Shown here piece after piece: positions 23,725 to 36,200 of a stretch of DNA of 64,000 bases. The position numbers and the translations under genes were made by a program. Source of the stretch: Zea mays (taxonomy: Eukaryota > Streptophyta > Magnoliopsida > Poales > Poaceae); the NCBI RefSeq assembly GCF_902167145.1, contig NC_050101.1, forward strand, positions 135,748,990 through 135,812,989, read 5' to 3'. Within the stretch, counting starts at the first letter, position 1. Each line of letters begins with the position of its first letter. The notes below the pieces were generated by a model that was not told the origin of the DNA, searched no databases, and saw only the letters and a list, made by a program, of their open reading frames with translations.

Positions 23725-23760
23725 CTCTTTGGGCGATTAGTCCCTTCTTGAAAGAGAACG

Positions 23761-23773
23761 CCTCTGATACCAA
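23761..23773 (-). other. Primer-binding site of Sirevirus B
   Basis: Minus-strand TGGTATCAGAGG lies just inside the 5' LTR and is complementary to the initiator-Met tRNA 3' end, the usual copia primer. Confidence 0.9.
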
Positions 23774-23774
23774 T

Positions 23775-25019
23775 TGAGAGCACCTAGAGGGGGGGGGGTG
23801 AATAGGTGATCCTGTGAAACTTGAAAACTTAAGCCACAAAACTTGGTTAATTGTTAGCACAATAATTGCCAAGTGGCTAGAGAGGAGTCAAAACACAATA
23901 ACCACGAGAAATCAATCACAGAGATGACACGATGGTTATCCCGTGGTTCGGCCAAGACCAACGCTTGCCTACTCCACGTTGTGGCGTCCCAACGGACGAG
24001 GGTTGCAATCAACCCCTCTCAAGCGGTCCAAAGACCCACTTGAATACCACGGTGTTTTGCTTGCTTTTTCTCAATCCCGTTTGCGAGGAATCTCCACAAC
24101 TTGGAGCCTCTCGCCCTTACACTTGAAATTCACAAAGAAGCACGGAGCAAGGGAGGGATTAGCAACGCACTCAAGACAAGAAATCACAGCAACACCACGC
24201 ACACAAGTCGCAACAAGAGCTCACAACACAACTCAAAGAGTTCACTACTCAACTAGAGCTCTAATTGCTATCACAAAGAATCAAAGGCGCAGAATCGTTG
24301 TCTTGGTGCTTAGGAATGTTGTAGGAATGCTTGGTGTTGTCCTCCATGCGCCTAGGGGTCCCTTTTATAGCCCCAAGGCAGCTAGGAGCCGTTGAGAGCA
24401 ATCTAGGAAGGCTGATCTTGCCTTCTGTCGACTGGCGCACCGGACAGTCCGGTGCACACTGGACACTGTCCGGTGCCCGATTTCTTTCCTTAAGCGGCGC
24501 AGCCGACCGTTGGCAGCCAGAGAGCCGTCGGCGCACCGGACATGTCCGGTGCATACCGGACAGTCCGGTGCCCCCTTCTAGCCGTTGGCTCGGCCACGTG
24601 TCCCGCGCAGATCGCGCGGCCGACCGTTGGCCCGACCGACGTTGGCTCACCGGACAGTCCGGTGCACACCGGACAGTCCGGTGAATTATAGCCGTACGTC
24701 GCCGGTGAATTCCCGAGAGCGGCCACTTCGCTCGAGCCAGCCTGGCGCACCGGACACTGTCCGGTGCACCACCGGACAGTCCGGTGCTCCCAGACTCAGC
24801 AGAGTCTTGGCTGCTCGAGCCAAGACATTTCCAATTGGATTTTTCCTGTTTCCAGCACTTAGACACAACACATTAGTCCATAAAATAATGTACTAAGTCT
24901 GAGAAACATACCTTTATCTTTGATTTGTACTTTGTCCACCTTTTTACACTTAGGCACTTGTGTTGGGCACTAAATCACCAAAATACTTAGAAATGGCCCA
25001 AGGGCACATTTCCCTTTCA
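23775..25019 (-). repeat. 5' LTR of Sirevirus B
   Basis: This 1245-bp LTR has TG...CA ends, a TATA-like motif near 24370 and the same palindrome series as the 3' LTR. It pairs with 16098-17343 at about 98.7% identity by visual comparison. Confidence 0.95.
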
Positions 25020-27697
25020 CACACAAGAACATCATGACGACTGACAGGCCACTCGAGCTCCTACACATGGACCTTTTCGGCCCGATAGCTTACATAAGCA
25101 TCGGCGGGAGTAAGTACTGTCTAGTTATTGTGGATGATTATTCTCGCTTCACTTGGGTGTTCTTTTTGTAGGAAAAATCTCATACCCAAGAGACCTTAAA
25201 GGGATTCTTGAGACGGGCTCAAAACGAGTTCGGCTTAAGGATCAAGAAAATTAGAAGCGACAACGGGATAGAGTTCAAGAACTCTCAAATTGAAGGCTTC
25301 CTTGAGGAGGAGGGCATCAAGCATGAGTTCTCTTCTCCCTACACGCCACAACAAAATGGTGTAGTGGAGAGGAAGAATAGAACTCTATTGGACATGGCAA
25401 GAACCATGCTTGATGAGTACAAGACTTTGGATCGGTTTTGGGCCGAGGCGGTCAACACCGCTTGCTACGCCATCAACCGGTTGTATCTACACCAAATCCT
25501 CAAGAAGACATCATATGAACTCCTAACCAGTAAAAAGCCCAATGTTTCATATTTTAGAGTCTTTGGTAGCAAATGTTTTATTCTTGTTAAAAGAGGAAGA
25601 AAATCTAAAATTGCTCCTAAGACTGTAGAAGGCTTTTTGCTAGGATATGATTCAAACACAAGGGCATATAGAGTCTTTAACAAGTCCTCCGGACTAGTTG
25701 AAGTTTCTTGTGACATTGTGTTTGATGAGACTAACGGCTCTCAAGTAGAGCAAGTTGATCTTGATGAGATAGGTGATGAAGAGGCTCCGTGCGTCGCACT
25801 AAGGAACATGTCCATTGGGGATGTGTGTCCTAAGGAATCCGAAGAGCCACCACATGCACAAGATCAACCATCTTCCTCTACACAAGCATCTCCACCAACT
25901 CAAGATGAGGATAAGGCTCAAAATGATGAAGGAGAAGATCAAGGAGTTGAGCCACCTCAAGAGGAGAGCAATGATCAAGGGGGAGATGCCCGTGATCAAG
26001 ATGAGGAAGATGAGCAAGTTCCAAATCCGCCACACCCAAGAGTCCACCAAGCAATCCAACGAGATCACCCCGTGAACACCATCCTCGGCGATATTCAAAA
26101 GGGGGTAACTACTCGATCTCGTGTTGCTCATTTCTGTGAACATTACTCTTTTGTTTCCTCTATTGAGCCACACAGGGTAGAGGAAGCACTACAAGATTTG
26201 GATTGGGTGGTGGCGATGCAAGAGGAGCTCAACAACTTCACTAGGAATGAGGTATGGCACTTAGTTCCATGTCCTAATCAAAATGTTGTAGGAACCAAGT
26301 GGGTCTTCCGCAACAAGCAAGATGAGCATGGTGTGGTGACAAGGAACAAAGCCCGACTTGTGGCCAAGGGTTATTCACAAGTCGAAGGTTTGGATTTTGG
26401 TGAAACCTATGCACCCGTAGCTAGGCTTGAGTCAATTCGCATATTACTTGCCTATGCTACTTACCATGGCTTCAAGCTTTATCAAATGGACGTGAAAAGT
26501 GCCTTCCTCAACGGACCAATCAAGGAAGAGGTCTATGTTGAGCAACCTCCCGGCTTTGAAGATAGTGAGTACCCTAACTATGTTTATAAACTCTCTAAGG
26601 CGCTTTATGGGCTCAAGCAAGCCCCAAGAGCATGGTATGAATGCCTAAGAGATTTCCTTATCACTAATGGCTTCAAAGTCGGAAAGGCCGATCCTACTTT
26701 ATTTACTAAAACTCTTGACAATGATTTGTTTGTATGCCAAATTTATGTTGATGATATTATATTTGGGTCTACTAACGAATCTACATGTGAGGAATTTAGT
26801 TGGATCATGACACAGAAATTCGAGATGTCGATGATGGGGGAGTTGAAGTACTTCTTGGGATTTCAAGTGAAGCAACTCCAAGAGGGCACCTTCATTAGCC
26901 AAACGAAGTATATTCAAGACATTCTAAACAAGTTTGGAATCAAGGATGCCAAGCCCATCAAGACACCCATGGGAACCAATGGGCATCTCGACCTCGACAC
27001 GGGAGGTAAATCCGTCGATCAAAAGGTATACCGGTCAATGATAGGCTCTTTACTCTATTTATGTGCATCTCGACCGGATATTATGCTTTCCGTATGCATG
27101 TGTGCAAGATTCCAAGCCAACCCTAAGGAAGCTCACCTTACGGCCATAAAACGAATCTTGAGATATTTAGTTTATACTCCTAAGTTTGGGCTTTGGTACC
27201 CTCGGGGATCCACATTTGATTTAATTGGTTATTCGGATGTCGATTGGGCGGGGTGTAAGATTAATAGAAAGAGCACATCGGGGACTTGCCAGTTCTTGGG
27301 AAGATCCTTGGTGTCTTGGGCTTCAAAGAAGCAAAATTCTGTAGCTCTTTCTACCGCCGAAGCCGAGTATATTGCCGCAGGTCATTGTTGCGCGCAACTA
27401 CTTTGGATGAGGCAAACCCTTAGGGACTATGGTTACAAATTAACCAAAGTTCCTCTTCTATGTGATAATGAGAGTGCAATCCGCATGGCGGATAATCCCG
27501 TTGAACATAGCCGCACTAAACACATAGTCATTCAGTATCATTTCTTAAGGGATCACCAACAAAAGGGAGATATCGAGATTGCATATATTAACACTAAGGA
27601 ACAATTAGCCGATATCTTTACCAAGCCACTAGATGAACAAACCTTTAACAAACTTAGGCATGAACTAAATATTCTTGATTCTCGCAATTTCTTTTGA

Positions 27698-28512
27698 TGT
27701 TTTGCACACATAGCTCATAAATATACCTTTGATCATGTCTCTTTTATATACTATGACTAATGTGCTCTCAAGTATATTTCAAACCAAGTCATAGGTGTAT
27801 TGAAAGGGAATTGGAGTCTTCGGCGAAGACAAAGGCTTCCACTCCACTCCATAACTCATCCTTCGCCGTCGCTCCGAGCATCTCTCCAACTTTGGTATAA
27901 TCTTCACTCGTATTACTGTTCGCCAAAGGGGGAGAAAGTAGTTATAAGGGCTTATATTTCACTCAAGTATCCATTTTTGGCGATTCATGCCAAAGGGGGA
28001 GAAAGTATTATCCTAAAGCAAAAGGACCGCACCACCACCCATTTTCAAAAAGTTTAAAAAAATGATGAATTCTTCAATTGATATCTTATTATATCCAAAA
28101 AGGGGGAGAAAGTAGCACCTTCAAAAATTGGTATCTTAAAACCCTCTTGAACACTAAGAGGAGGAATTTATTGAGGGGGAGTTTTGTTTAAGTCAAAGAA
28201 AAAGCATTTGAAACAGGAGGAGAAAATTTCAAATCTTGACAATGCTTCTCAAAATCTTATTCATTTACCTTTGACTATTTGCAAAAGGACTTTGAAAACA
28301 ATTTACAAAAGGATTTGCAAAAACAAAACATGTGGTGCAAGCGTGGTCCAAAATGTTAAAGATAAAGAAACAATCCATGCATATCCTATGAGAATTTATA
28401 TTGGCTCAATTCTAAGTAACCTTTGCACTTACAATTATGCAAACTAGTTCAATTATGCACTTCTATATTTGCTTTGGTTTGTGTTGGCATCAATCACCAA
28501 AAAGGGGGAGAT
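27698..28512 (+). other. Sirevirus A noncoding tail with an array of PPT-like motifs
   Basis: AAAGGGGGAGAAAGTA-type runs occur at about 27924, 27990 and 28097, with partial copies at about 28172 and 28215. The functional AAAAAGGGGGAGAT abuts the LTR at 28499. No gene is present. Confidence 0.75.
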
Positions 28513-29676
28513 TGAAAGGGAATTAGGCTTACACCTTATTCCTAATTGATTTTGGTGGTTGAATTGCCCAACACAAATAATTGGACTAACTAGTTTGCTC
28601 TAGTATATAAGTTCTACAAGTGCCAAAGGTTCACAATAAGCCAATAAAAAGACCAAGAAAGGGGTCAAACAAAGAGAGCAAAAGACATCCCAAATGGCAC
28701 CCTGGTCTGGCGCACCGGACTGTCCGGTGCACCAGGGCACTCGACGCTGAACTCGCTACCTTCAGGAAAATCAGAGGGCACTCCGCTATAATTCACCGGA
28801 CTGTCCGGTGTGCCAGTGGAGCAACGGCTACTTCGCGTGCAACGGTCGACTGCAACCGCATTCAATGCGCTACAGTGCGCGCCAGAGTCAGAGCACGCGC
28901 AGTTGGCGCACCGAACAGTCTACAGGACCTGTCCGGTGCACCACCGGACAGCCCAGAGGCCCCACAAGTCAGAGCTCCAACGGTCGAACCCCAACGGTCT
29001 GCTGACGTGGCTGGCGCACCGGACAGTGTCCGGTGGCGCACCGGACTGTCCGGTGCGCCATGCGACAGCAGTCTTCTAACGGCCATATTTTGGTGGTTGG
29101 GGCTATAAATACCCCAACCACCCCACATTCAATGGCATCCAAGTTTCCCACCTTCAACACATTATAAGAGCTATAGCATTCAATTCTAGACACTCCAAAG
29201 AGATCAAATCCTCTCCCAAGTCCGGAAACACTCCAAATCAAATAGTGACTAGAGAGAGCGACATTTGTGTTCTTTTGAGCTCTTGCGCTTGGATCACTTC
29301 TTTTCTTTCTCATTCATCTTGTGATCAAACTCAATTGTAACCAAGGCAAGAGACACCAATTGTGTGGTGGTCCTTGCGGGAACTTTGTGTTCCGTTTGAT
29401 TGAGAAGAGAAGCTCACTCGGTCTAGGTGACCATTTGAGAGAGGGAAAGGGTTGAAAGAGACCCGGTCTTTGTGACCACCTCAACGGGGAGTAGGTTTGC
29501 AAGAACCGAACCTCAGTAAAACAAATCATCGTGTCTCGCTCTTTATTTGCTCACGATTTGTTTTGCGCCCTCTCTCTCGGACTCGTTTATATTTCTAACG
29601 CTAACCCGGCTTGTAGTTATGCTTAAGTTTATAAATTTCAGATTCGCCCTATTCACCCCCCTCTAGGCGACTTTCA
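28513..29676 (+). repeat. 3' LTR of Sirevirus A
   Basis: This 1164-bp LTR runs from TGAAAGGGAATT to CTAGGCGACTTTCA. It has a TATA box GGCTATAAATACCCC at about 29100 and CGCACCGGACTGTCCGGTGC-type palindromes at 28709-29060. It is flanked by CTAGG. Confidence 0.95.
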
Positions 29677-29681
29677 CTAGG

Positions 29682-32527
29682 CGAGCCAAAAGCACATGTA
29701 CTGCCATCACCCTTCGAGAAACAATAGATCTCACAAGCCATCTTGTTTTCGAAGTAAGAACTACGTCTGATGCAAGTCATTGGCTTTTCAATCCAATAGG
29801 ATGATCATTCAATAGAGCTTCGATTTAATGCATAAAGGCCATTTCAGATTGTTTTTTTCTCGGCCATGACCATCTGATCAATGGATCAAAAGGTATAGAA
29901 TGGAGGTCCCTCTAGCCTAAATAGGCTAAGGGACTATGTATGTACCACGTGTTTATTGTCGTACCATTCCATATTTGAACAGCACAATATATCGACGATG
30001 AGTAGGTAGGTGGGAAGTATCCTGGAACCACTAAATGAATAGGTGATGCTTGCTTTGTTGCCTTTCGGGCCGTTTTATTCGGCCGTTTTGTTTTAGCGGG
30101 TGACCGGGGTTCCTTTGTTGACCGATCGCGTAGAGCGACCTTTTTGCTAGCATATTTGGATAGCAATTTATCAAAAGTAGGGTCGGCTTTGACTAGCCGA
30201 CCATGCGTATTATAAGTACTTTGCCCCTGCGTCCCCTTTTGCACTTTGTGTGGAGGTTGACGCCTCTGGCAATAAGCGGACTGTCCGACCGAGTTAGCCG
30301 GACTAGCTACTTGAGCATCAGACCATCCGCATGTAGGTGCCGACCGCTCACGATGCTCGAGTTATGGAGCTTTGCTCAGCTGTTCAATCGAGCCTACCTC
30401 CGGCGCCTCTGGACTTGTTAGTTTTCCTGTCCGGAGCCTTCCGAGCAATCCCTCCTTGCGATATATTCGACATGCGAGTATCACCAATGTCGATGTTTTT
30501 GCCTTTGCCCTTATCTTCCACTTTCGATCGAACTAAGACTTTTTTTGCTTGCTATTTCTATTGTATTGACAGGAAATGGTTGCGTGTCAACTTCAATTTC
30601 CTGAAAACGCAACCGGACATCATTTATGGCTGATTGTATCTATCGAAAAAACATTATAATCATTTGTGGCATAGGAAAAAGAATTACGTCACTTGCAATA
30701 AGCACATCTCTTCAATTTATCCAAAGGAGGAATAATATGTGTTACTTTAATGTTGCGAGCCTAGCTCGTCAAATATTTTATCACAATTAGAAGTATTAAA
30801 GGTGAATTTAATTTCTTCTTTTGAACCGGTTACAAAGAAGAACACACAAAAGGGTTAGCCTTTGTTGGCCAAGCAAGCTCGATAGTACATATATCTGTAG
30901 ATTCAACATCCGAGCTATCCCGCTCCAATAGATGCACATTGTGGCCAGCCGATTTTGATGTCTCTTTATTTCAACTTTCACAGGCTAACGCTCGTTGATG
31001 TAGCTGTACTAATCAAAAGAACTAGGTGCCATCTAATTTTTCTCTTAGGTAAGATCGCAACCCATTAAAGGCCAGCCGTTCTAGCTGTTTGTCAGTGACA
31101 TGGATTTGGAAGCATCAGTTTCTATTGTCTCGGAAACTCCGGATATAACCATTAATCGATTCTCTGTTCCCCTGTCGGACTGAAGCTAAATCAGCTAACT
31201 CTAACTCATGTTCTCCTGAGAAAAAGTGCTCATAAAAGTTTTGCTCTAATTCCTCCCAAGAGTTGATAGAGTTATGCGGCAAGGCTGCGTATCATGCGAA
31301 TGCGGTATCAGTAAGGGACAACAAGAATAAACAGATACAATAGGATTCCTTATCAGCCAATTCTCCTAAGTGTGCTAAGAACTGGCTTACGTCTTCGTGC
31401 GTGTTTTTCCTGCCTTCACCGAAAAATTCTGGAGAAATCCGGTATCCTGGCCCCTTGCGGATATGGCACGACATCAAATCGGTGGCTATAAGGTTTTCGA
31501 TACGACTGCCCCATGCCTGACACACTAACACCAAGTTTTTTGTCTCTGAACAACCTGGCTACCTCATCCCTAATTTTTTCTACTACATCCGGTGACCATC
31601 CATTAAGTACGGAGGTGAAAACCTCAGGTTGCCTAACATTATGTTGTCCGCTTTCCTCCTAGAGATGTTCAAAATGTGTGTTAGGTGTCCTATTAGTGCC
31701 ACCCCCTCTTGCCCTATATCTCTCGGGCTCTCTGGTGGCCGAAGAATATTCGACGCTAGACATTTGAGGTGTCACGACATGGTTATAATATGTCATTGGT
31801 AAGGTAGCATATTGCTGTTGCGATGGGTGTAAAAACTGTGTGTATTGTGTAGCCCCTGGTTCTGTGTAGGACGATCCTGCGTAAGGGGCCGGACGGTCCG
31901 TGACCAGGCCGAACGGTTCGAGGGTGTATCCAGACTGTCTGGACGTATATGGCGTTGCCCATGTAGTTTCGTACCCGAACGGTCCAAAGTAAGGGGCCAG
32001 ACGGTCCGCGACTGAGCCAAATTGTCTGGGGTTGTACCCGAATAATTTGACCATGTATAGTGTGACCTGGGTGGTCTGTGCGCGGACTCGAGTAGGGTCA
32101 CACAGTTCGACGAAATACGACAAACGGTCGACGCTATAGCCGAACGGTCTTTGCTGACCCTCAAACGGCCCTACTGTGTTAAGAGTTGGTCACGTGTTAG
32201 GCAACGACTGCTGCGGTGGCGCTACGAACGTATTCATCGACATACCATACAATGGCTAGGTACATGATGACCCATTTGCAGTCGATGTGTTTGGTGTGGG
32301 TGGTTATTTATTTGGTTCATGAGAGGGAAAACTCAAGACAGTAGATTTTTCATATGAATGTGTCCATCCTTTAATAGATTCATCTATATACTGCTTTAAC
32401 TGATCCCCTCGCTGTTCTATAAAAGCCATAAGAGATGGATTTGGAATACTTACAATAGGAGACTGAGACGGAGGTAGGGGAGATTCCACATCGATCCCCT
32501 ATTGACGGATGATCTTCTGGTGGTGAT
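29682..32527 (-). pseudogene. Old gypsy gag region (minus strand), degraded
   Basis: The minus strand starts near 32489 with MESPLPPSQSPIVSIPNPSL and SIKGWTHSYEKS. A Tyr/Pro-rich linker with GYNPRQFGSVADR-like repeats (about 32050-31850) follows, built on CGGACGGTCCG DNA palindromes. The gag core is DTAFAWYAALPHNSINSWEE-like at about 31310-31230, then SVRQGNRESINGYIRSFRDN. A basic linker (STKEPRSPAKTKRPNK) lies near 30090. Stops are frequent. Sirevirus A splits it on the left and copia E sits just upstream of its start, making it one of the oldest layers of the nest. Confidence 0.6.
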
Positions 32528-32659
32528 TGTAAGGAAAAGGGACCCTAGCCCATTTGTCTAAGTGATTTTGGCGTTTGATGATTAACATAACCTTGTGGAC
32601 TAATATTTCCCAAGTGTTTGTGTGTTGTAGTTCATAGGATGCGAAGTGGATTAACCTGG
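32528..32659 (+). repeat. Copia E LTR, left piece
   Basis: The piece begins TGTAAGGAAAAGGGACCC, a start resembling other Sirevirus-like LTRs, and stops at the CCTGG target of element C. Confidence 0.6.
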
Positions 32660-33246
32660 TGTTGGGGTTGTGCTTCGGTGCGCCGAAGGTCTCACACGAA
32701 GAAGCAGCTTCGGCTGAAGTCGTCTCCAAGAGATGGCCGAAGGTCCCTTTTCATGGAGCTTCGGCGTTTTAAACCGACATAGAGATAGAATGACCTTTTT
32801 ATACATATAGGTCTGAGTCAATGCTGTAAACTTTCGCAAGGGACATAATTGTAATTTGTCACAGGCTGCGACCTGTGCCTATAAATAGATGAACAGTACC
32901 TCTGTACTGTTCACGTGAACCTGTCATTTGCTTTCACATCACGCTTGTATTTTTGCCTTCTGCAGGACCGAAGGTACATTTGTAATTCAAAGTCATTTAT
33001 ATTCATTAATACAAATAGAGATAATTCTATGACAATATTTAAATGTTTATTTCATATTCTATGGTTTATGTGAATGCTTCATTCTTCGTTGTTATGCTTA
33101 CGAAGGTATGTCCTTCGTAACCTTCGTCCGAGATGCTTTATATCCCGAAGGGATATATTGTTATGGAGGACGAAGGACCTTAACACTTAACATTTTTTGT
33201 GTTGCCTTGTTCTTAATTCTTAGCATTTGAGAACAAGTCCCCAACA
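32660..33246 (+). repeat. 5' LTR of element C
   Basis: It runs TGTTGGGGTTGTGC to AGTCCCCAACA, 587 bp. A TATA box CCTATAAATAGATG is at about 32878. I count seven CTTCGG/CCGAAG words. It is identical to the 3' LTR. Confidence 0.97.
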
Positions 33247-33264
33247 TTGGCGCCCACCTCCGGT
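33247..33264 (+). other. Primer-binding site of element C
   Basis: TTGGCGCCCACCTCCGG directly follows the LTR; TGGCGCC is a known gypsy PBS core. The same site, with one change (GTC for GCC), lies beside the LTR of fragment F at 46548-46532. Confidence 0.8.
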
Positions 33265-33290
33265 CAACTCACTTCCACCTTTCTGAGCTG

Positions 33291-36200
33291 ATGGCTTCGT
33301 TCAACACCCAAGCTGGAGCTGCTTCGGCTTCGAAGCTGGTGCTCCCGATAACAGGCGGTTCTTGCTCAGAGCCAGCTAACAAAAAGCAGAAGAAGGAGGC
33401 TCAGAGAAGAGTACAGCATGTTGGAGTGCAGGGACCCTTCATTAAGTCAAAATGGTCTCATATTCCGATTACCTTCTCTCAGGAAGATCTTCAGCTCAAG
33501 GACTATCCTCACAATGATGCTATGGTCATTTCCTGTGTGATCAAAGGGTTTCTGGTTCACAATGTCCTAGTTGACACAGGCAGTGCAGCTGACATTATAT
33601 TTGCCAAAGCCTTCAGACAGATGCAAGAGCCTGAAGACAAGATTCATGATGCTACGCACCCTCTTTGTGGCTTCGGAGGGCGGCAGATTGTGGCACTCGG
33701 GAAGATTACCATGCCGGTAACCTTCGGATTTGTTAATAACACAAGGACTGAGCAAATTGTGTTTGATATTGTTGACATGGAATACCCCTACAACGCCATC
33801 ATTGGTCGTGGTACCCTAAATGCTTTTGAAGCAATTCTTCACCCAGCTTATCTCTGCATGAAGATACCTTCGGACCAAGGGCCTATTGCTATTCATGGGA
33901 GTCAGGAAGCTGCCAGAAGGGCCGAAGGAAGCTGGACTGATTCCAAGGCAATCCATAATATAGATGGAGTTGAAGCTTGTGAACAGTACAAGTTCAGGAG
34001 GGAAAAAGCAGCTTCGGCTGATCAGCCGAAGCCCATGCTGCTGTGTGAGGATATAGCAGAGCAGAAGGTGCTATTGGGCTCGCAATTATCTGAAGATCAA
34101 GAGAAAACCTTGATAAGGTTTTTATTCAACAATAAAGATGTTTTTGCATGGTCAGCCAATGATCTTTGTGGAGTGAATCGGGATGTTATTGAACATTCGC
34201 TCAATATTGACCCATCCTTCAGACCCCGCAAGCAGAGGCTTCGGAAAATGTCTGATGACAAGGCCGAAGGGGCTCGCAACGAAGTAAAAAGACTCCTAAG
34301 TGCAGGAGTTATCAGAGAAGTGAAGTATCCAGAATGGCTAGCTAACACTGTTATGGTGAAGAAGGCCAATGGAAAGTGGAGAATGTGTATTGATTTCACA
34401 GATCTCAACAAGGCTTGTCCGAAGGATGAGTTCCTGTTGCCAAGGATAGACTCTTTAGTTGATGCAGCAGCTTCTTCGGAACTCATGAGTCTCCTGGATT
34501 GTTACTCAGGCTATCATCAAATCTGGATGAAAAAGGAGGATGAGCCGAAGACTAGTTTCATAACCCCAAGTGGTACATATTGCTATCTTCGGATGCCTGA
34601 GGGGCTTAAGAATGCTGGAGGGAGTTTCAGCAGGATGACTGCGAAGGTTCTCCAATCTCAGATAGGCAGAAATGTGTTGACCTATGTTGATGACATTATT
34701 GTAAAAAGCACGAAGCAAGAAGACCATATTGCTGATCTGCAGGAGACCTTCGCCAGCTTCAGACAAGCTGGTCTGAAGCTGAATCCAGAAAAATGTGTCT
34801 TCGGAGTAAAGAAGGGTAAGTTCCTTGGATGCTTGGTTTCAACAAAGGGAATTGAAGCTAATCCAAACAAAATCGAAGCTATACTTCGAATGGAGCCACC
34901 AACCACAAGAAAGGGGGCCCAAAGATTGACAGGAAGACTGGCATCTCTTAACAGATTTATATCCAGATCAGCAGAAAGAAATCTACCCTTCTTCGAGGTG
35001 CTAAAATCAGCTGAAGTCTTTCAATGGGGCCCAGCTCAACAAAAAGCTTTCGAAGAACTCAAGCAATACCTGATAGATCTAACAACATTAACTCCACCAA
35101 TGCCAGGGGCTCCTCTGTTGTTGTATGTGGCAGCTTCGCACTCAGCAGTAAGTGCGGCGCTTGTGCAGGAGAAGTTTGATGGACAAATCAAGAAGCAGGT
35201 CCCAGTATATTTTGTATCTGAGGTCCTTAGTGTCTCAAAGAAAAATTATACAGAACTGGAGAAGGTGTTGTATGCCGTTCTAATGGCATCTAGGAAGCTT
35301 CGGCATTATTTTCAGGCATATAATATTATTGTTCCTTCTTCGCAGCCGTTGAAAGATATCATGAGAAATAAAGAAGCTACTGGCCGAATTGGAAAATGGG
35401 CTGCGGAGCTTAATGAATTTTACATTGATTATGTGCACAGATCCTCGATCCAGTCTCAAGCATTGGCAGATTTTATTGCCGACTGGACGCCAGGGGCTCA
35501 GGGCGAAGAAGCAAATAAAGATGCCGAAGCATGGACAGTGTTTTGTGATGGCTCCTGGGGAACCTTCGGAGCAGGAGCAGCTGCTGTTTTGGTTTCACCG
35601 TCCAAGGTTAAAACTTGCTATGCAGCAAGACTGGACTTCAGCTGCACAAATAATATTGCTGAGTACGAAGCCTTGCTCCTGGGCCTTCGGAAACTAAAGG
35701 CGATGGGGATCAGGAGGGCGATCCTTAAAACTGATTCTCAGATTGTTTCGGGTCATATTGACAAAAGTTGCAAGGCTAAAGACCCGAAGCTTGAAAAATA
35801 CCTAGACACAGTCCGAAGGATCGAAGCTTCTTTCGAAGGATTTTCTGTTAAGAACATCCCTCGAGGGCAAAATGAACATGCTGATTTGTTAGCCAGGTCT
35901 GCAGCACAGGGGCTGCCGCTACCTTCGGATGTATTCTTCGAAACAATAAAGGCACCTTCAGTGGAGTTACTTGAAAGAGCAGTTCTTACTATTTCTCCTG
36001 TGTACAGTGAAGATTGGAGAACTGAGATAATTTCTTACCTTCAGGGCAACTTTCTATCAGATGACGAAGCTTATAATAAAAGAATAGAGGCAAGAGCTCG
36101 TCCGTATATCATTATAGAAGGGGAGTTATACAAGCATGGAGTTTGTGCCCCGCTGCTCAAGTGCTTGTCTAGAGCCGAAGGTATAGAGTTGATGAAGGAG

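Larger units (their letters stand above)
16098..25019 (-). mobile_element. Sirevirus B (Ty1/copia, Opie/Ji group), nearly intact
   Basis: A 5-bp duplication, CACAC (16093-16097 and 25020-25024), brackets two LTRs of about 1245 bp. Reading minus, the order is 5' LTR (25019-23775), PBS TGGTATCAGAGG, gag (23724-21337), pol (21323-18123), a noncoding tail with several polypurine motifs, PPT and 3' LTR (17343-16098). Both coding regions are open. By eye the LTRs differ at about 15 substitutions and one indel, roughly 1.2%, so the insertion is recent, well under a million years at commonly used grass LTR rates. No envelope-like ORF is seen. Confidence 0.95.
15528..27697 (+). pseudogene. Sirevirus A pol, interrupted by Sirevirus B
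   Basis: The first part (15528-16097) has the protease motif [15 protein letters not shown] and the pre-integrase zinc domain [16 protein letters not shown]...[11 protein letters not shown]. It is cut by Sirevirus B and resumes at 25025 with MDLFGPIAYISIGGSKY. An in-frame TAG at 25169-25171 replaces the Gln seen in B (FFLQDKSET). The rest, 25208-27697, is open: integrase [11 protein letters not shown] and [17 protein letters not shown] core [15 protein letters not shown] and YVDDIIFGS, RNase[19 protein letters not shown] and [13 protein letters not shown], ending [15 protein letters not shown]. Pol is in a different frame from gag and lacks its own ATG. Confidence 0.9.
9924..29676 (+). mobile_element. 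Sirevirus A (Ty1/copia, Opie/Ji group), interrupted twice
   Basis: The outer 5-bp target duplication is CTAGG (9919-9923 and 29677-29681). The 5' LTR is cut down to 206 bp; the 3' LTR is complete (28513-29676). Between them run gag, then protease, integrase, RT and RNaseH. Gag is interrupted by a solo LTR at 10659-13379 and pol by Sirevirus B at 16098-25019; both insertions have their own perfect 5-bp duplications. The element is inactive: gag has frame shifts, pol has a stop, and the 5' LTR and PBS are deleted. Confidence 0.92.

Noticed and set aside
23325..23783. Minus-strand 152-codon ORF at the start of Sirevirus B
   Set aside because: It is an alternate-frame shadow of gag and its leader.
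35389..35697. Extra ORF inside element C pol
   Set aside because: It is an out-of-frame shadow of the RNaseH region.
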